Notes under the pieces: model-generated
Seen by the model: the letters and a program-made list of their open reading frames with translations, nothing else
Databases searched by the model: none
Told to the model about the DNA's origin: nothing
Source: Glycomyces fuscus
GTDB taxonomy: Bacteria > Actinomycetota > Actinomycetes > Streptosporangiales > Streptosporangiaceae
Direction of reading: 5' to 3'
Assembly (NCBI GenBank): GCA_002529455.1
Contig: NYMS01000027.1
Location: 1 to 42,719, forward strand
Length of the DNA stretch: 42,719 nucleotides
In this document: positions 26,816 to 35,222 of the stretch, piece by piece
Layout: every line of letters starts with the position of its first letter
How positions within the stretch are numbered: position 1 is the stretch's first letter
Program-made: the position numbers and the translations under genes

Positions 26816-27712
26816 CTATGAGGTCATCTCCAACATCTCGACCGCTTTGGGCACGACCTCGCAGACCAGGGGAGGCTCCCCGACGCGTTCGCCGTCGGCG
26901 TAGGCGGCGCCCGCCGCACCGCGGATGGTGACGGTGCGCCCGCGCTCGACCACCACCTCGTCGAGGCCGGTGTGGCTGCCGTTGAAGACGCGGGGGAACA
27001 CGCGCAGGAAACGGCCGAGCGGGGCCTGGCGCACGAAGACCACGTCGAGGAGGCCGTCGTCGGGGACGGCGTCGGGGCACACGCGCATGCCGCCGCCGTA
27101 GGCGCTGGTGTTGCCGACCGCGACGAGCATCCCGGGCTCGGCGATGCGGCGCCCGTCCACCTCGACCTCGTAGTCGACGGGGTGGAAGGAGCGCAGTTCG
27201 GCCAGGAGCCCCACCACGTACCCGGCGCGGCCGATCCGGTAGCGGGAGCCGTTCACGCGCTCGTTGACCCGGGCGTCGAAACCGCAGGCCAGGACGCTGA
27301 GGAAGTAGCGCTGCGTACCGTCGGCCAGGCGCAGGCGCACGGCGTCGGCCGGGCGGGTGCGCCCCCGCAGGACCGCCTCGGCCACGCTCCGGGCCGACCT
27401 CCGGGGCCGGCCGAAGGCGCGGGCGATGTCGTTGCCGGTCCCGGTCGGGACCACGGCCAGGGGGACCTCGGTGCCCACCACCGCCTGCAGGGCCTGGTGG
27501 ACGAGCCCGTCCCCGCCCACGGCCACGAGCGCGTCGGGCCGGTCGGAGGCGGCCAGGCGGGCCATACGGCGGCTGTCGGCGGCCGAGCGGCCGGTGTAGA
27601 CGTGCACGCGGGCCCCGGCCTCGCGCAGCGCGTCCTTGAGGCGTACCGCGGCGACGGCCGCGCGGCGCCGCCCGGAGTGGGGGTTGACCAGGAGGGCGAT
27701 GTGTGGAGGCAT
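26816..27712 (-). CDS. Diacylglycerol/lipid kinase family protein (DagK-like)
   Basis: A 298-residue soluble kinase starting at ATG 27712, which matches the family N-terminus (MPPHIALLVNPHSG); the longer upstream frame is low-complexity. The nucleotide motifs are GGDG at 66-69 and PTGTGND at 89-95. The DARVNERVN and NTSAYGGGM segments and a final DGE (YADGERVG) complete the DAGK/YegS fold. Members phosphorylate diacylglycerol, undecaprenol-like lipids or related alcohols with ATP at the membrane face. The precise lipid is not readable here. It is immediately upstream of helY. Confidence 0.9.
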   Translation of the reverse strand: MPPHIALLVNPHSGRRRAAVAAVRLKDALREAGARVHVYTGRSAADSRRMARLAASDRPDALVAVGGDGLVHQALQAVVGTEVPLAVVPTGTGNDIARAFGRPRRSARSVAEAVLRGRTRPADAVRLRLADGTQRYFLSVLACGFDARVNERVNGSRYRIGRAGYVVGLLAELRSFHPVDYEVEVDGRRIAEPGMLVAVGNTSAYGGGMRVCPDAVPDDGLLDVVFVRQAPLGRFLRVFPRVFNGSHTGLDEVVVERGRTVTIRGAAGAAYADGERVGEPPLVCEVVPKAVEMLEMTS

Positions 27713-28461
27713 GGGAGTCCTAGCGGGAACGAGGGTGCGGGGATGCGGGAAAGCCCGCACTCCCTCGCGCCCGGTGCGCTCGGGTCCCGCTGGCCACGGA
27801 AGGCGGGAACGGCGCGGCGGCGGTGTGGCTGCGGCCCTTCCGGCACGGGCCGCCCGAGAACGCCCTGTGCGGGGGCGCCTCGCGGGCCACACTACCCACA
27901 CCCGCGGCGCCACCGCACCAGCCGGCCACCAGGTTTCTGGGGCTCTCAGTTCCCGGCCCCGCGGGGCCGCGCGGTGCCGTGCCCGCGGCGGAGCCCGGCC
28001 CCCCGCGGCGCGGATCCGGACGGTGCCGTACCCGCCGGGGCGCACGGCCCCGCCCTCCGGCGTCGGCTGCGCGGCCTGGGACCGGGGCCGCGCGGCGGCT
28101 CGCTGCGGTTCGACGGGCCGCGCGCCGGGTCCGGTGGCAGCGGCCGCCCGGCGGCACGGCCGCGTTGCGGCCCGCTCCAAACGCCGTCGGCCGGGCCACA
28201 GCCGCCCGGCCCGGCCACGGCGCGGACCCCTGCGGACCTGCGGAGATCACCGGTTCCACCGGCACCGGCGGCGGGCGCTCGGCGCACGGTTCCCGTCACG
28301 CTGCACACGGACGTGTTTGCGGACGCCCCCAAAGTCCTCCCGCGGGGACCGGTCCCGGCCTCCGCGGAACCGGCGCGCACCGCGTCCGCGTTGGGCGGGC
28401 GACACCAGCGCACCGGCCGTCCGCGCGCCGCGGCGCACACGACGCCTCCCGGAAGGAAGCC
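27713..28461. other. 749-bp gene-free stretch
   Basis: Between the divergent lipid-kinase and spo0M genes. Open frames on both strands are Arg/Ala/Pro-rich without recognisable motifs. A hairpin GTGCGGG...CCCGCAC lies near 27735-27760, close to the kinase start, and GGCCCCGCGGGGCC, a 14-bp palindrome, is near 27956. The last ~150 bp are slightly less GC-rich and end in the spo0M ribosome site GGAAGGAAG. I see no RNA gene I can name. Confidence 0.4.
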
Positions 28462-29424
28462 ATGGTCCTCAAACGCCTGCTCGCCGTCTTCGGTGCCGAC
28501 GGGCCCACCGTCGACACCGTCCTCCCCCACCCCCACACCCGTCCCGGAGACCTGTTGGAGGGCAGCGTCGAGCTCACGGGCGGCGGAAGCCGCACCGACA
28601 TCGCCGAGGTCGCCCTCGTGCTGGTCGTCCGGACCGGGGACGAGGAGGGGGAGGCCTCCGACGGCGCCGAGTGCACCCGCGTCCCCGTGGCGGCGGGCGT
28701 GAGTCTGGACGCCGGGGAGCACCTGTCGATCCCCTTCAGCCATCCGGTCCCCTGGCAGGCGCCGATCACCGAGGCCGGGGGCTCGCCGCTGCCCAGCGTC
28801 GCCGCGGGGCTGCGCACCGAGGTGGTCGTCGACGGGGCGGCCGACAAGGGTGACCTCGACCGCGTCCACGTCCACCCGCTGCCGGTCCAGGAACGCGTGC
28901 TGGAGGCGATGGTGCGGCTGGGGGCCGTGTTCGCGGGGGTACGGGTGGAGGGCGGGCCGCCGCCCGGCCCTGTGGAGGAGCCCGCGTTCCTCCAGACCCT
29001 GGTGTTCCACCCCGCCGAGCAGCACGCGCACGAGGTCGGCGAGGTGGAGGTCCTCTTCACCGCCGACCCGGCGGGCGTCGCGGTGGGCTTCGCCTTCGAC
29101 CGCCGCACGGAGGGGTTCTCGGGGGACGGCTCCCCCAGCTGGTTCCGGGCCGAGCACACCGACGCGGACAGCGCCGACTGGACGCGGGTGGTGGACGGGT
29201 GGATCGGGCAGGCGCTGTACCGGCGCCGCGGCTTCTCCGGCCACCCCGGGCACGAGGGGGAGCAGGAGGGGGGCGGCGTGCTCGGCGCCGTCGGCGGGGC
29301 CGCGCTCGGCGTCGCGGGCGGCCTCGCGGCGGGCTATGTGGCGGCCGAGGTCGTGGACGAGATCGGCGACGCGTTGGAGGGCGACGAGGACGAGCCCGAG
29401 GAGGCGGAGGAGGCGGAGGAGTAG
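28462..29424 (+). CDS. spo0M: Sporulation-control protein Spo0M (arrestin-like)
   Basis: A 320-residue protein. Residues 1-~240 show the SpoOM/arrestin-like layout: MVLKRLLAVFGADGPTVDT at the start, PGDLLEGSVEL, and the later HAHEVGEVEVLFT and WTRVVDGWI segments. The C-terminus has a Gly/Ala-rich patch (GAVGGAALGVAGGLAAG, possibly membrane-associating) and a very acidic tail of about 25 Glu/Asp residues. In Bacillus Spo0M influences sporulation and cytoskeletal or cell-shape functions; in actinomycetes the role is less clear. ATG 28462 follows GGAAGGAAG. It is the only plus-strand gene between helY/dagK and the tat cluster. Confidence 0.85.
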   Translation: MVLKRLLAVFGADGPTVDTVLPHPHTRPGDLLEGSVELTGGGSRTDIAEVALVLVVRTGDEEGEASDGAECTRVPVAAGVSLDAGEHLSIPFSHPVPWQAPITEAGGSPLPSVAAGLRTEVVVDGAADKGDLDRVHVHPLPVQERVLEAMVRLGAVFAGVRVEGGPPPGPVEEPAFLQTLVFHPAEQHAHEVGEVEVLFTADPAGVAVGFAFDRRTEGFSGDGSPSWFRAEHTDADSADWTRVVDGWIGQALYRRRGFSGHPGHEGEQEGGGVLGAVGGAALGVAGGLAAGYVAAEVVDEIGDALEGDEDEPEEAEEAEE

Positions 29425-29526
29425 CCGGGGGGAACAGGAGGAGGAGCGACCGGCCGGGGCGCGCCATCGCGCGGGGAACCGCTTCGGGGCCGGGCCCGGC
29501 TCCCGATCTGGCGCCCGCCCCGCTGC

Positions 29527-29569
29527 GCGCGCGCCGGGCTCCGCCGTGCTGACGGCGCCCGGTGCGCGC
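29527..29569. terminator. Hairpin between convergent spo0M and DUF397 gene
   Basis: A 13-bp stem (29527-29539 with 29557-29569), GCGCGCGCCGGGC against GCCCGGTGCGCGC, with one G-U position and a 17-nt loop. Confidence 0.6.
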
Positions 29570-29582
29570 AGGCTGACCGGTC

Positions 29583-30008
29583 CTACTCCGGGGCCTCGGC
29601 GGACTCCTGGCCCGCCTCCTCGCGCTGGCGTCGGCGGTACTCCTCCATCGCCCGGGGGGTGTTCAGCGGCGAGGGGACCCAGGCCACCTCGGTGTCGACC
29701 TCGCCGCGCTGGATGCGGCGCTCCTCCTCGGTGAGGTACTCCTCGGGGATGTCGAACTCGCCGTCACGGGCGCCCAGGACGAAGGCCTCCCACTCGGCGG
29801 GGGTGAAGAACAGGGTGCCCTTCTCGGGGGACTTGCCGTCGCGCACCGCACGGAAGCCGTCGTCGAAGGTGGCGACCTCGACCACGGCCTCGGACTCCTC
29901 CTTGGACAGGGAGGAGCGCATCCAGACCGCGTCGGTGGTGTCGTGCCACTTCTCGTTGCCCATGGCCTCGGGCGGGAGCTCCCGCTTGGCCTCGGTCCGC
30001 TCGCTCAT
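29583..30008 (-). CDS. DUF397 domain protein
   Basis: A 141-residue protein from ATG 30008 (AGAGGAAG upstream; the frame stays open further but is low-complexity). Residues ~28-85 match DUF397: W-M-R-S-S-L-S, then VVEVATFDDGFRAVRDGKSPEKGTLFFTPAEWEAFVLGARDGEFD. A charged C-terminal extension (~86-141) is rich in Glu, Arg and Gln. DUF397 proteins are typically paired with a DUF5753/helix-turn-helix regulator in streptomycetes (WhiJ/BldB-type pairs). No such partner is adjacent, so this copy is an orphan. It is downstream of tatC but separated by hairpins. Confidence 0.85.
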   Translation of the reverse strand: MSERTEAKRELPPEAMGNEKWHDTTDAVWMRSSLSKEESEAVVEVATFDDGFRAVRDGKSPEKGTLFFTPAEWEAFVLGARDGEFDIPEEYLTEEERRIQRGEVDTEVAWVPSPLNTPRAMEEYRRRQREEAGQESAEAPE

Positions 30009-30034
30009 CGCACTTCCTCTTCCCAGCAACCGGC

Positions 30035-30081
30035 GTCGGCCGGGGTCCCCGGGCCGACGGGACGGCGCCGCCGTCCGTCCC
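30035..30081 (-). terminator. Two hairpins downstream of tatC
   Basis: GGGACGG (30059-30065) pairs with CCGTCCC (30075-30081), and next to it GTCGGCC-GGGG...CCCC-GGCCGAC folds over 30035-30058. They lie between the tatC stop and the DUF397 ribosome site and likely end the tat transcript. Confidence 0.6.
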
Positions 30082-30112
30082 ACCGCCCGACCCTAGCGTG
30101 TGCCGCAGGGGC

Positions 30113-31003
30113 TCAGGAGCGCCTTCCGCTCTCCTCGCCCACGTCGGGGCCGTCCAGCGGCGAGGGGGTCTCCTCCAGGTCGGAGGGCGTCTCGTCGAGC
30201 TCGGAGATCTGGTCGTCGTCCAGGTCGGCGTAGGGGTCGGCGCGCTTCCTGCGCCGGTCGTTGAGGAAGGCGAACAGCTCGGCCAGCTCGAAGAGGACGA
30301 CGAGCGGGACGGCCAGGGCGAGCATGGAGATCGGCTCGGCCGGGGTGATGACGGCCGCGATCACGAACACGGTGAAGATGATGACGCGGCGCCACTTGAC
30401 GATGGCCGCGTGCGGCAGGATCCCGAGGATGTTGAGCAGTGCCACCAGCAGCGGCAGCACGAAGCCGAGGCCGAACATGCCCATCATGATGAGCATGTAG
30501 TTGAGGTACTCGCCGATGGTGAGGAAGGGGTCGGCGTCCTCGGGCAGGAACCCGAAGAGCATCGTCAGCGCGTACGAGGTGATGAAGTAGGCCAGGATCG
30601 CGCCCAGGGCGAACAGGATCGCGGCCAGCGGCGCGAAGATGTAGGCGTAGCGCTTCTCGCGCCCGTGCAGGGCCGGGGCGACGAAGGCCCACAGCTGGTA
30701 CAGCCAGAACGGCGCGGAGACGAGCGCGCCGACGAAGAGCCAGACCTTGAAGGCGACGAAGAAGGCGTCGAAGGGCCCGGTGACGATGAGGGAGCAGTCG
30801 TCGGGACCGGTCACCTGGGACACGGGCAGGGAGCAGTAGGGCTCCACCAGGAAGGCCCACACCCAGTCGTAGACCAGGAAGCCGACCACCGTGCCCAGGG
30901 CGAGGGCGATCACCGCCTTCGTCAGGCGGTTGCGCAGTTCGCGCAGGTGGTCCATGAGCGGCATCCGGGCCTCGGGGTTGGCGGCCCGGCTTCGTGCCCT
31001 CAT
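30113..31003 (-). CDS. tatC: Twin-arginine translocase subunit TatC
   Basis: A 296-residue polytopic membrane protein. Six hydrophobic segments follow the conserved MDHLRELRNRL start; the signal-peptide-binding cytoplasmic N-terminus and FLTIGEYLNYMLIM segment are recognisable, as is the final helix with ITPAEPISMLALAVPLVVLFELAELF. A polar acidic tail (~245-296) is longer than in E. coli. The start ATG 31003 precedes the core start by about 13 residues; the ATGs at the MPLMDHL segment are alternatives. It recognises twin-arginine signal peptides and works with TatA, encoded just upstream. Confidence 0.96.
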   Translation of the reverse strand: MRARSRAANPEARMPLMDHLRELRNRLTKAVIALALGTVVGFLVYDWVWAFLVEPYCSLPVSQVTGPDDCSLIVTGPFDAFFVAFKVWLFVGALVSAPFWLYQLWAFVAPALHGREKRYAYIFAPLAAILFALGAILAYFITSYALTMLFGFLPEDADPFLTIGEYLNYMLIMMGMFGLGFVLPLLVALLNILGILPHAAIVKWRRVIIFTVFVIAAVITPAEPISMLALAVPLVVLFELAELFAFLNDRRRKRADPYADLDDDQISELDETPSDLEETPSPLDGPDVGEESGRRS

Positions 31004-31116
31004 CGTGCGGTCACTCTCTCGTCGTCTCCTCCGGCCCCGCGCCGCGCGGCGTCGGGGCCCTGGACTCCGGGGCGGGGCGGGGCGGGCGCACACGTCGCCC
31101 CGCGGCCTCCGAAAAC

Positions 31117-31440
31117 CTAGTTGCCGTAGGTGCGGTTCGTGGGCTCACCGGACTCGTCGACGATGCGCTGGCCGGGGGGCAGCTGCGGGTAGCCCTGCGG
31201 CTGCTGGGGCTGCGCGGGCGCGTTCTGCTGGGGGGTCTGCTGGTGGTGCGCCTGCTTGCGGGCGTCCGCGTTCTCCTCGGACTCGTTGTTGTCCTCGTCG
31301 ATCAGGCCCTTGCTCTCGGCCTTGAGGATGCGCGCGCTGCGCCCCAGGGAGCGGGCCAGGTCCGGGAGCTTCTTGGCTCCGAACAGCAGGAGTGCCAGGA
31401 TCACCAGAATGGCGATGGTCGGTCCGTTGAACGGTCCCAT
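31117..31440 (-). CDS. tatA: Twin-arginine translocase subunit TatA
   Basis: A 107-residue protein. A single membrane helix (~7-20, PTIAILVILALLLFGAKKLPDLARSLG) leads through the FGxKKLP hinge into an amphipathic helix. The rest is a hydrophilic tail rich in Gln and Pro (QAHHQQTPQQNAPAQPQQPQ). ATG 31440 is the family start, with GAGAGG upstream; the frame extends further but is not needed. It forms the pore-like oligomer of the Tat system with TatC, 113 bp downstream on the same strand. Confidence 0.95.
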   Translation of the reverse strand: MGPFNGPTIAILVILALLLFGAKKLPDLARSLGRSARILKAESKGLIDEDNNESEENADARKQAHHQQTPQQNAPAQPQQPQGYPQLPPGQRIVDESGEPTNRTYGN

Positions 31441-31506
31441 GGTTCTACCTCTCTGTGGGGCGCGACCAAGCGCCTTCGATGGTACGCGCATTCGGACGCG
31501 GGGCCA

Positions 31507-31692
31507 TCACGACCCCGCACCGCTGCGGCCGACGCGCTCACGCAGGTCAGCGCTGCTCGCCCGGTACTCGTCCGACGCACGCGCCACCGCTCGGGACAGC
31601 GCCCCCGCAGCGCGGCGCGCGCGCAGCGCGAGGACGCCGGCGGCGAGGAGCCCGGCCGCAACCGCACCGAACAGGACAGCGAGGACGATCAC
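31507..31692 (-). CDS. Small single-span membrane protein (61 residues)
   Basis: A GTG-initiated frame between pafBC and tatA. Residues 2-23 (VIVLAVLFGAVAAGLLAAGVL) form a clear membrane helix, followed by a basic amphipathic helix with many Arg (RARRAAGALSRAVARASDEY). AAGGGATAGGG about 9 nt upstream is an acceptable ribosome site. No family recognised. Position and helix design suggest a membrane-linked gene of this cluster, but it could be spurious. Confidence 0.5.
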   Translation of the reverse strand: MIVLAVLFGAVAAGLLAAGVLALRARRAAGALSRAVARASDEYRASSADLRERVGRSGAGS

Positions 31693-31752
31693 GCTGCAAC
31701 CCTATCCCTTCCGACATGACCTGTCCCCCGACCCCGGGTGAACGTCTGGGCC

Positions 31753-33804
31753 TCACTCGGGCGACGAAGCGGTCTCGACCGATTTCACGGAGGTTTGGGG
31801 CGCCTGGTAGTGCTCCAGCGCGCGGCGGGCCTCGGCCCGTGCCTCCTCGGCGAGCGCCACAGGAGCCACCACACGTCCCTGCTGTCCCAGACGCAACGCC
31901 AGCCTCACCACCCAGGCCGGGGCGGGGGTGCGCAGCGTGGCGCGGACCCCTCCCCCCGGCAGCTCGGCCACCGACTCGCACACGTAGTCCTCGGTCACCC
32001 AGCGGGCCGCGGGCTCCAGGTCCAGGACGACCTGGGCGTCGCGCTCCGAGCGCTGGAGCACGCCTCCGGACAGGTCGCGGCGCCCCACCCCCTCGGGCAC
32101 CTCGGCGGCGTAGGGCAGCACGGTCAGTTCCAGGACCCGGTCCAGGCGGAACAGCCGCACGTCCCGGCGCAGGTGGCAGTAGCCCTCCAGGAAGGGGTAG
32201 CCGTCCTGGACCACCAGCCCCATGGGGTCCACGTCGCGTTCGGTGACCTGGTCCAGGTAGCCCGACAGGTAGCGCAGGTGCAGGCGCTGGCCCGCCTCCA
32301 GGGCGTCGGCGCAGCGGCGCTGGGTCTGGGCGACCTGCGCGTCGCCCTCCAGCCGCACCTGGACCGAGTCGGCCAGCGAGCCCAGGGCGGCCCCCGCGGC
32401 GGCGCGCAGCTTCTCGCCCACCCTCTTGAGGGCGCCGGTCTCCAGGCCCCCGGTCTCGGGCAGCGCCTCCAGCAGGGACAGGCCCACGACCAGGCTGGCC
32501 GCCTCGTCGGCGGTCAGGCGCAGCGGCTGGGCGAGGGTGTCGGCGTTGGCGATGATGATCTCGCCGGTCTCCCTGGCCGCGTCGAGGTCGACGTCGATGA
32601 GGTCGCCGGGGGTGTAGCCGGGCAGGCCGCACATCCACAGCAGGCTGAGGTCGGAGACCACCTGCTTCTCGCTGAGCCCGAAGTGGCGGGCCACCTCGGG
32701 CACGCGCACGTCGCGGCCCAGGGCGTAGGGGACGAGCATGAGCAGGCGGCGCAGCTGGTCGGCCGAGCGGGGACCGCGGGCGGGGGCGTCGGACTCCTCG
32801 GCGGCTCCGGGGCTCTCGGGGGCCTCGGTGGCGGGGGCGGCCTCGGCCGTGGCCGCCAGGTGCGCGGCCATGGCCTCACGGGCCCCGGCGGGTTCGACGA
32901 CGACCGCGTTGGAGCCGAAGTAGGCCACGCGCCGCACCAGGTCGGGGGTGTCGGTGTAGGGCAGGGTGAGGGTGTCCCAGCCGCCGCCGGAGCTGTCGCG
33001 CTCGCCGGGGACCACGCGCAGGGCGCTGCGGCGCAGGGCGTGCGCGGAGTCGGTGCGCACCCGCAGGACGGCGGTGCGCTCGGACTCGGAGCTGTGGCCC
33101 GCCACCACCGAGCGCAGGTCGACTCCCTCGGGGACGACGACGTCGGGGCCGCCGCGCAGGATGGTCACCTCACCGCGGATGCGGCCCAGGCGGAAGACGC
33201 GTCGGGCGCCGCGCAGGCGGTCGTGGCCGACCACGTACCAGTGGCCGCGCAGGTTGACGATGCCCCAGGGCTCGACCTCGCGGGTCTCGGCCTCGGTCTG
33301 GCCGGGCTTGCGGTAGGCGAACGAGACGGGGCGCCGATCGCGCACGGCCTGCCAGACGGGGCCGAAGGAGGGTTCGTCGGTGCGCATCGCGGGGGTGAGG
33401 CCGGGGGCGGCCTCGCTGTCGACGGGGACCCCGGCCGAGCGCAGCTTGAACAGGGCGTTGGCGGCGGCCTCGCCGAGGGAGGCGTGCCGCCAGGCGCGGG
33501 CGGCCAGGCCCAGCACGAGGGCCTCGTCGGGCAGGAGCTGGATCTCGGGCAGCTCGTAGTCGGAGCGGGAGATGCGGTAGCCCTCCTCGCCGCTGATGGC
33601 GTCGCCGGTGCCCACCTGGATGGGGATGCCGCTGTCGCGCAGCTCGCGCTTGTCGCGCTCGAACATGCGCTTGAAGGCCGACTCGGTCTCCGCCTCGGCG
33701 TAGCCGTGTACCGTCTTCCTGATCTCCTGAGCGGTCAGGTGGCGGCGCGTGGACAACAGACAGATGACCAGGTTCAGCTGTCGTTCCGTCTTCCTGCGCG
33801 ACAT
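31753..33804 (-). CDS. pafBC: Fused PafB-PafC WYL-domain transcription activator
   Basis: A 683-residue protein that joins two homologous halves. Each half has an N-terminal winged helix-turn-helix, a WYL domain and a WCX-like C-terminal domain. In the first half the HTH is at ~1-75 (RQLNLVICLLSTRRHLTAQEI) and the WYL region around 150-220 (WGIVNLRGHWYVVGHDRLRGARRVFRLGRI). In the second half the HTH starts near 345 (DQLRRLLMLVPYALGRDVRVPEVARHFGL) and the WYL core is at ~520-580 (VDPMGLVVQDGYPFLEGY). Two separate proteins, PafB and PafC, are usual in mycobacteria; a natural fusion is known in Arthrobacter. PafBC activates the LexA-independent DNA-damage response. ATG 33804 has GAAGGG upstream. 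Confidence 0.93.
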   Translation of the reverse strand: MSRRKTERQLNLVICLLSTRRHLTAQEIRKTVHGYAEAETESAFKRMFERDKRELRDSGIPIQVGTGDAISGEEGYRISRSDYELPEIQLLPDEALVLGLAARAWRHASLGEAAANALFKLRSAGVPVDSEAAPGLTPAMRTDEPSFGPVWQAVRDRRPVSFAYRKPGQTEAETREVEPWGIVNLRGHWYVVGHDRLRGARRVFRLGRIRGEVTILRGGPDVVVPEGVDLRSVVAGHSSESERTAVLRVRTDSAHALRRSALRVVPGERDSSGGGWDTLTLPYTDTPDLVRRVAYFGSNAVVVEPAGAREAMAAHLAATAEAAPATEAPESPGAAEESDAPARGPRSADQLRRLLMLVPYALGRDVRVPEVARHFGLSEKQVVSDLSLLWMCGLPGYTPGDLIDVDLDAARETGEIIIANADTLAQPLRLTADEAASLVVGLSLLEALPETGGLETGALKRVGEKLRAAAGAALGSLADSVQVRLEGDAQVAQTQRRCADALEAGQRLHLRYLSGYLDQVTERDVDPMGLVVQDGYPFLEGYCHLRRDVRLFRLDRVLELTVLPYAAEVPEGVGRRDLSGGVLQRSERDAQVVLDLEPAARWVTEDYVCESVAELPGGGVRATLRTPAPAWVVRLALRLGQQGRVVAPVALAEEARAEARRALEHYQAPQTSVKSVETASSPE

Positions 33805-33904
33805 CGTCCGCACCCTTCTCGCCCGTGGTGGATGGACCGGCGGCGGCTGACGCGCTGGCGCGTCGCCCCGGCGCCGGTTCAGCAACGACGGTACCGTGCC
33901 TTGC

Positions 33905-35008
33905 ATGATCCGGTGGCGCCGTGGTGAAGTCCGTCAGATCCTCCCCTCCTGGCCGGGGGTCGTGCTGTGCGCGGTGGTCCTGGAGTCCGGGGACAGAGGG
34001 GGCGCGGCCCCGGGGGCGGGCGGGGAGGTGACCTGCCGCGCGCTGGCCTACACCGGCCTGGTGGGCTCGCCCGAGGTGGGCGACACCGTACTGCTCAACA
34101 CCGGTGCCCTGGACCTGGGACTGGGGACCGGCGGGTACGCGCTGGTGGTGGCCGTGCCCGACCGGCTGCCCGCCGACCCGCGGGGCCCCGGCCACCTGGT
34201 CAAGGCCCGCTACACGCCCTTGCAGGCGACCGTGCTGGGCGCCGACGAGCAGGGCTCGCCCCACCACGAGTTGCTGCGCTCGGCCGAGGGGGTGGAGGGC
34301 ATGCCGGTGGTGGTGGCCGACCTGCACTCGGCGCTGCCCGCCGTGGTGGCGGGGGTGCGCGCGCACCGGCCCGGGGCGCGGATCGTCCACGTGATGCTGG
34401 ACGGGGGCGCGCTGCCCGCGGCGTTCTCGCGGCTGGTGGGCGCGCTGCGCGAGGAGGGGCTGCTGGCGGGGTGCGTGACCACGGGGCAGTCCTTCGGCGG
34501 CGACCTGGAGGCGGTGACCGTGCACTCGGGGCTGCTGGCGGCCCGGCACGTGCTGGGCGCGGACGTGGCGGTGGTGTGCCAGGGGCCGGGCAACCTGGGC
34601 ACCGGGACCCCGTGGGGGTTCTCGGGTGTCTCGTGCGGTGAGGCGGTGAACGCGGCGGCGGTGCTGGGCGGGCGCCCGGTGGCGTCGCTGCGGGTGAGCG
34701 AGGCCGACGCGCGCGAGCGGCACCTGGGGGTGTCGCACCACAGCCTGACCGCCTACGGGCGGGTCGCGCTGGCGCGGGCGGAGGTGGTGGTGCCGCTGCT
34801 GCCGGGGGTGTTCGGTGAGCGCGTGCGCGTCCAGGCGGAGGCTCTGGGCGAGCGGCACACCCTGGTGGAGGTGGGTGTGGACGGGCTGGAGGAGGCGGTG
34901 CGGACGCTCCCGGTGAAGGTGTCGACGATGGGCCGGGGCCTGGAGGAGGACCGCGCGGCCTTCCTGAGCGCCGCGGCGGCGGGACGCCACGCGGCCGCAC
35001 TGCTGTAG
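33905..35008 (+). CDS. DUF3866 family protein
   Basis: A 367-residue protein from ATG 33905; GTG 33896 is an alternative. It begins with a barrel-like segment (AYTGLVGSPEVGDTVLLNTGALDLGLGTGGYALVVA), then Rossmann-like stretches (MPVVVADLHSALPAVVAGVRAHRP, IVHVMLDGGALPAAFS). A conserved-looking Gly motif (CQGPGNLGTGTPWGFSG) and VSHHSLTAYGR follow. I recognise the DUF3866 family, frequent next to paf genes in actinobacteria; function unknown. It diverges from pafBC across 100 bp. Confidence 0.82.
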   Translation: MIRWRRGEVRQILPSWPGVVLCAVVLESGDRGGAAPGAGGEVTCRALAYTGLVGSPEVGDTVLLNTGALDLGLGTGGYALVVAVPDRLPADPRGPGHLVKARYTPLQATVLGADEQGSPHHELLRSAEGVEGMPVVVADLHSALPAVVAGVRAHRPGARIVHVMLDGGALPAAFSRLVGALREEGLLAGCVTTGQSFGGDLEAVTVHSGLLAARHVLGADVAVVCQGPGNLGTGTPWGFSGVSCGEAVNAAAVLGGRPVASLRVSEADARERHLGVSHHSLTAYGRVALARAEVVVPLLPGVFGERVRVQAEALGERHTLVEVGVDGLEEAVRTLPVKVSTMGRGLEEDRAAFLSAAAAGRHAAALL

Positions 35009-35222
35009 GCGGCCGGAACCGTCGGGGGGACCGGGGCGGAGGAACGCCGTGGCCGGCGGTCCGCCGTGGAGCGGTGCGCCGGGAGGGCGCGGTGCCCGGC
35101 CCCGGGGAGTGCCGTGGGCGGACGGTCCACCGGATCGGGAGGGGGTCCGGTCCGGGCCCGGGTGGAAGGGGGCCCGTGCCCCTCCCCCCGTCGCCGTTCC
35201 CGGATCCGGGGTCCGGCGTGCC

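Noticed and set aside
28462..29424. A mobile-element explanation for the plus-strand spo0M insertion in the minus-strand cluster
   Set aside because: No terminal repeats, integrase or transposase is visible, and the composition matches the neighbours.
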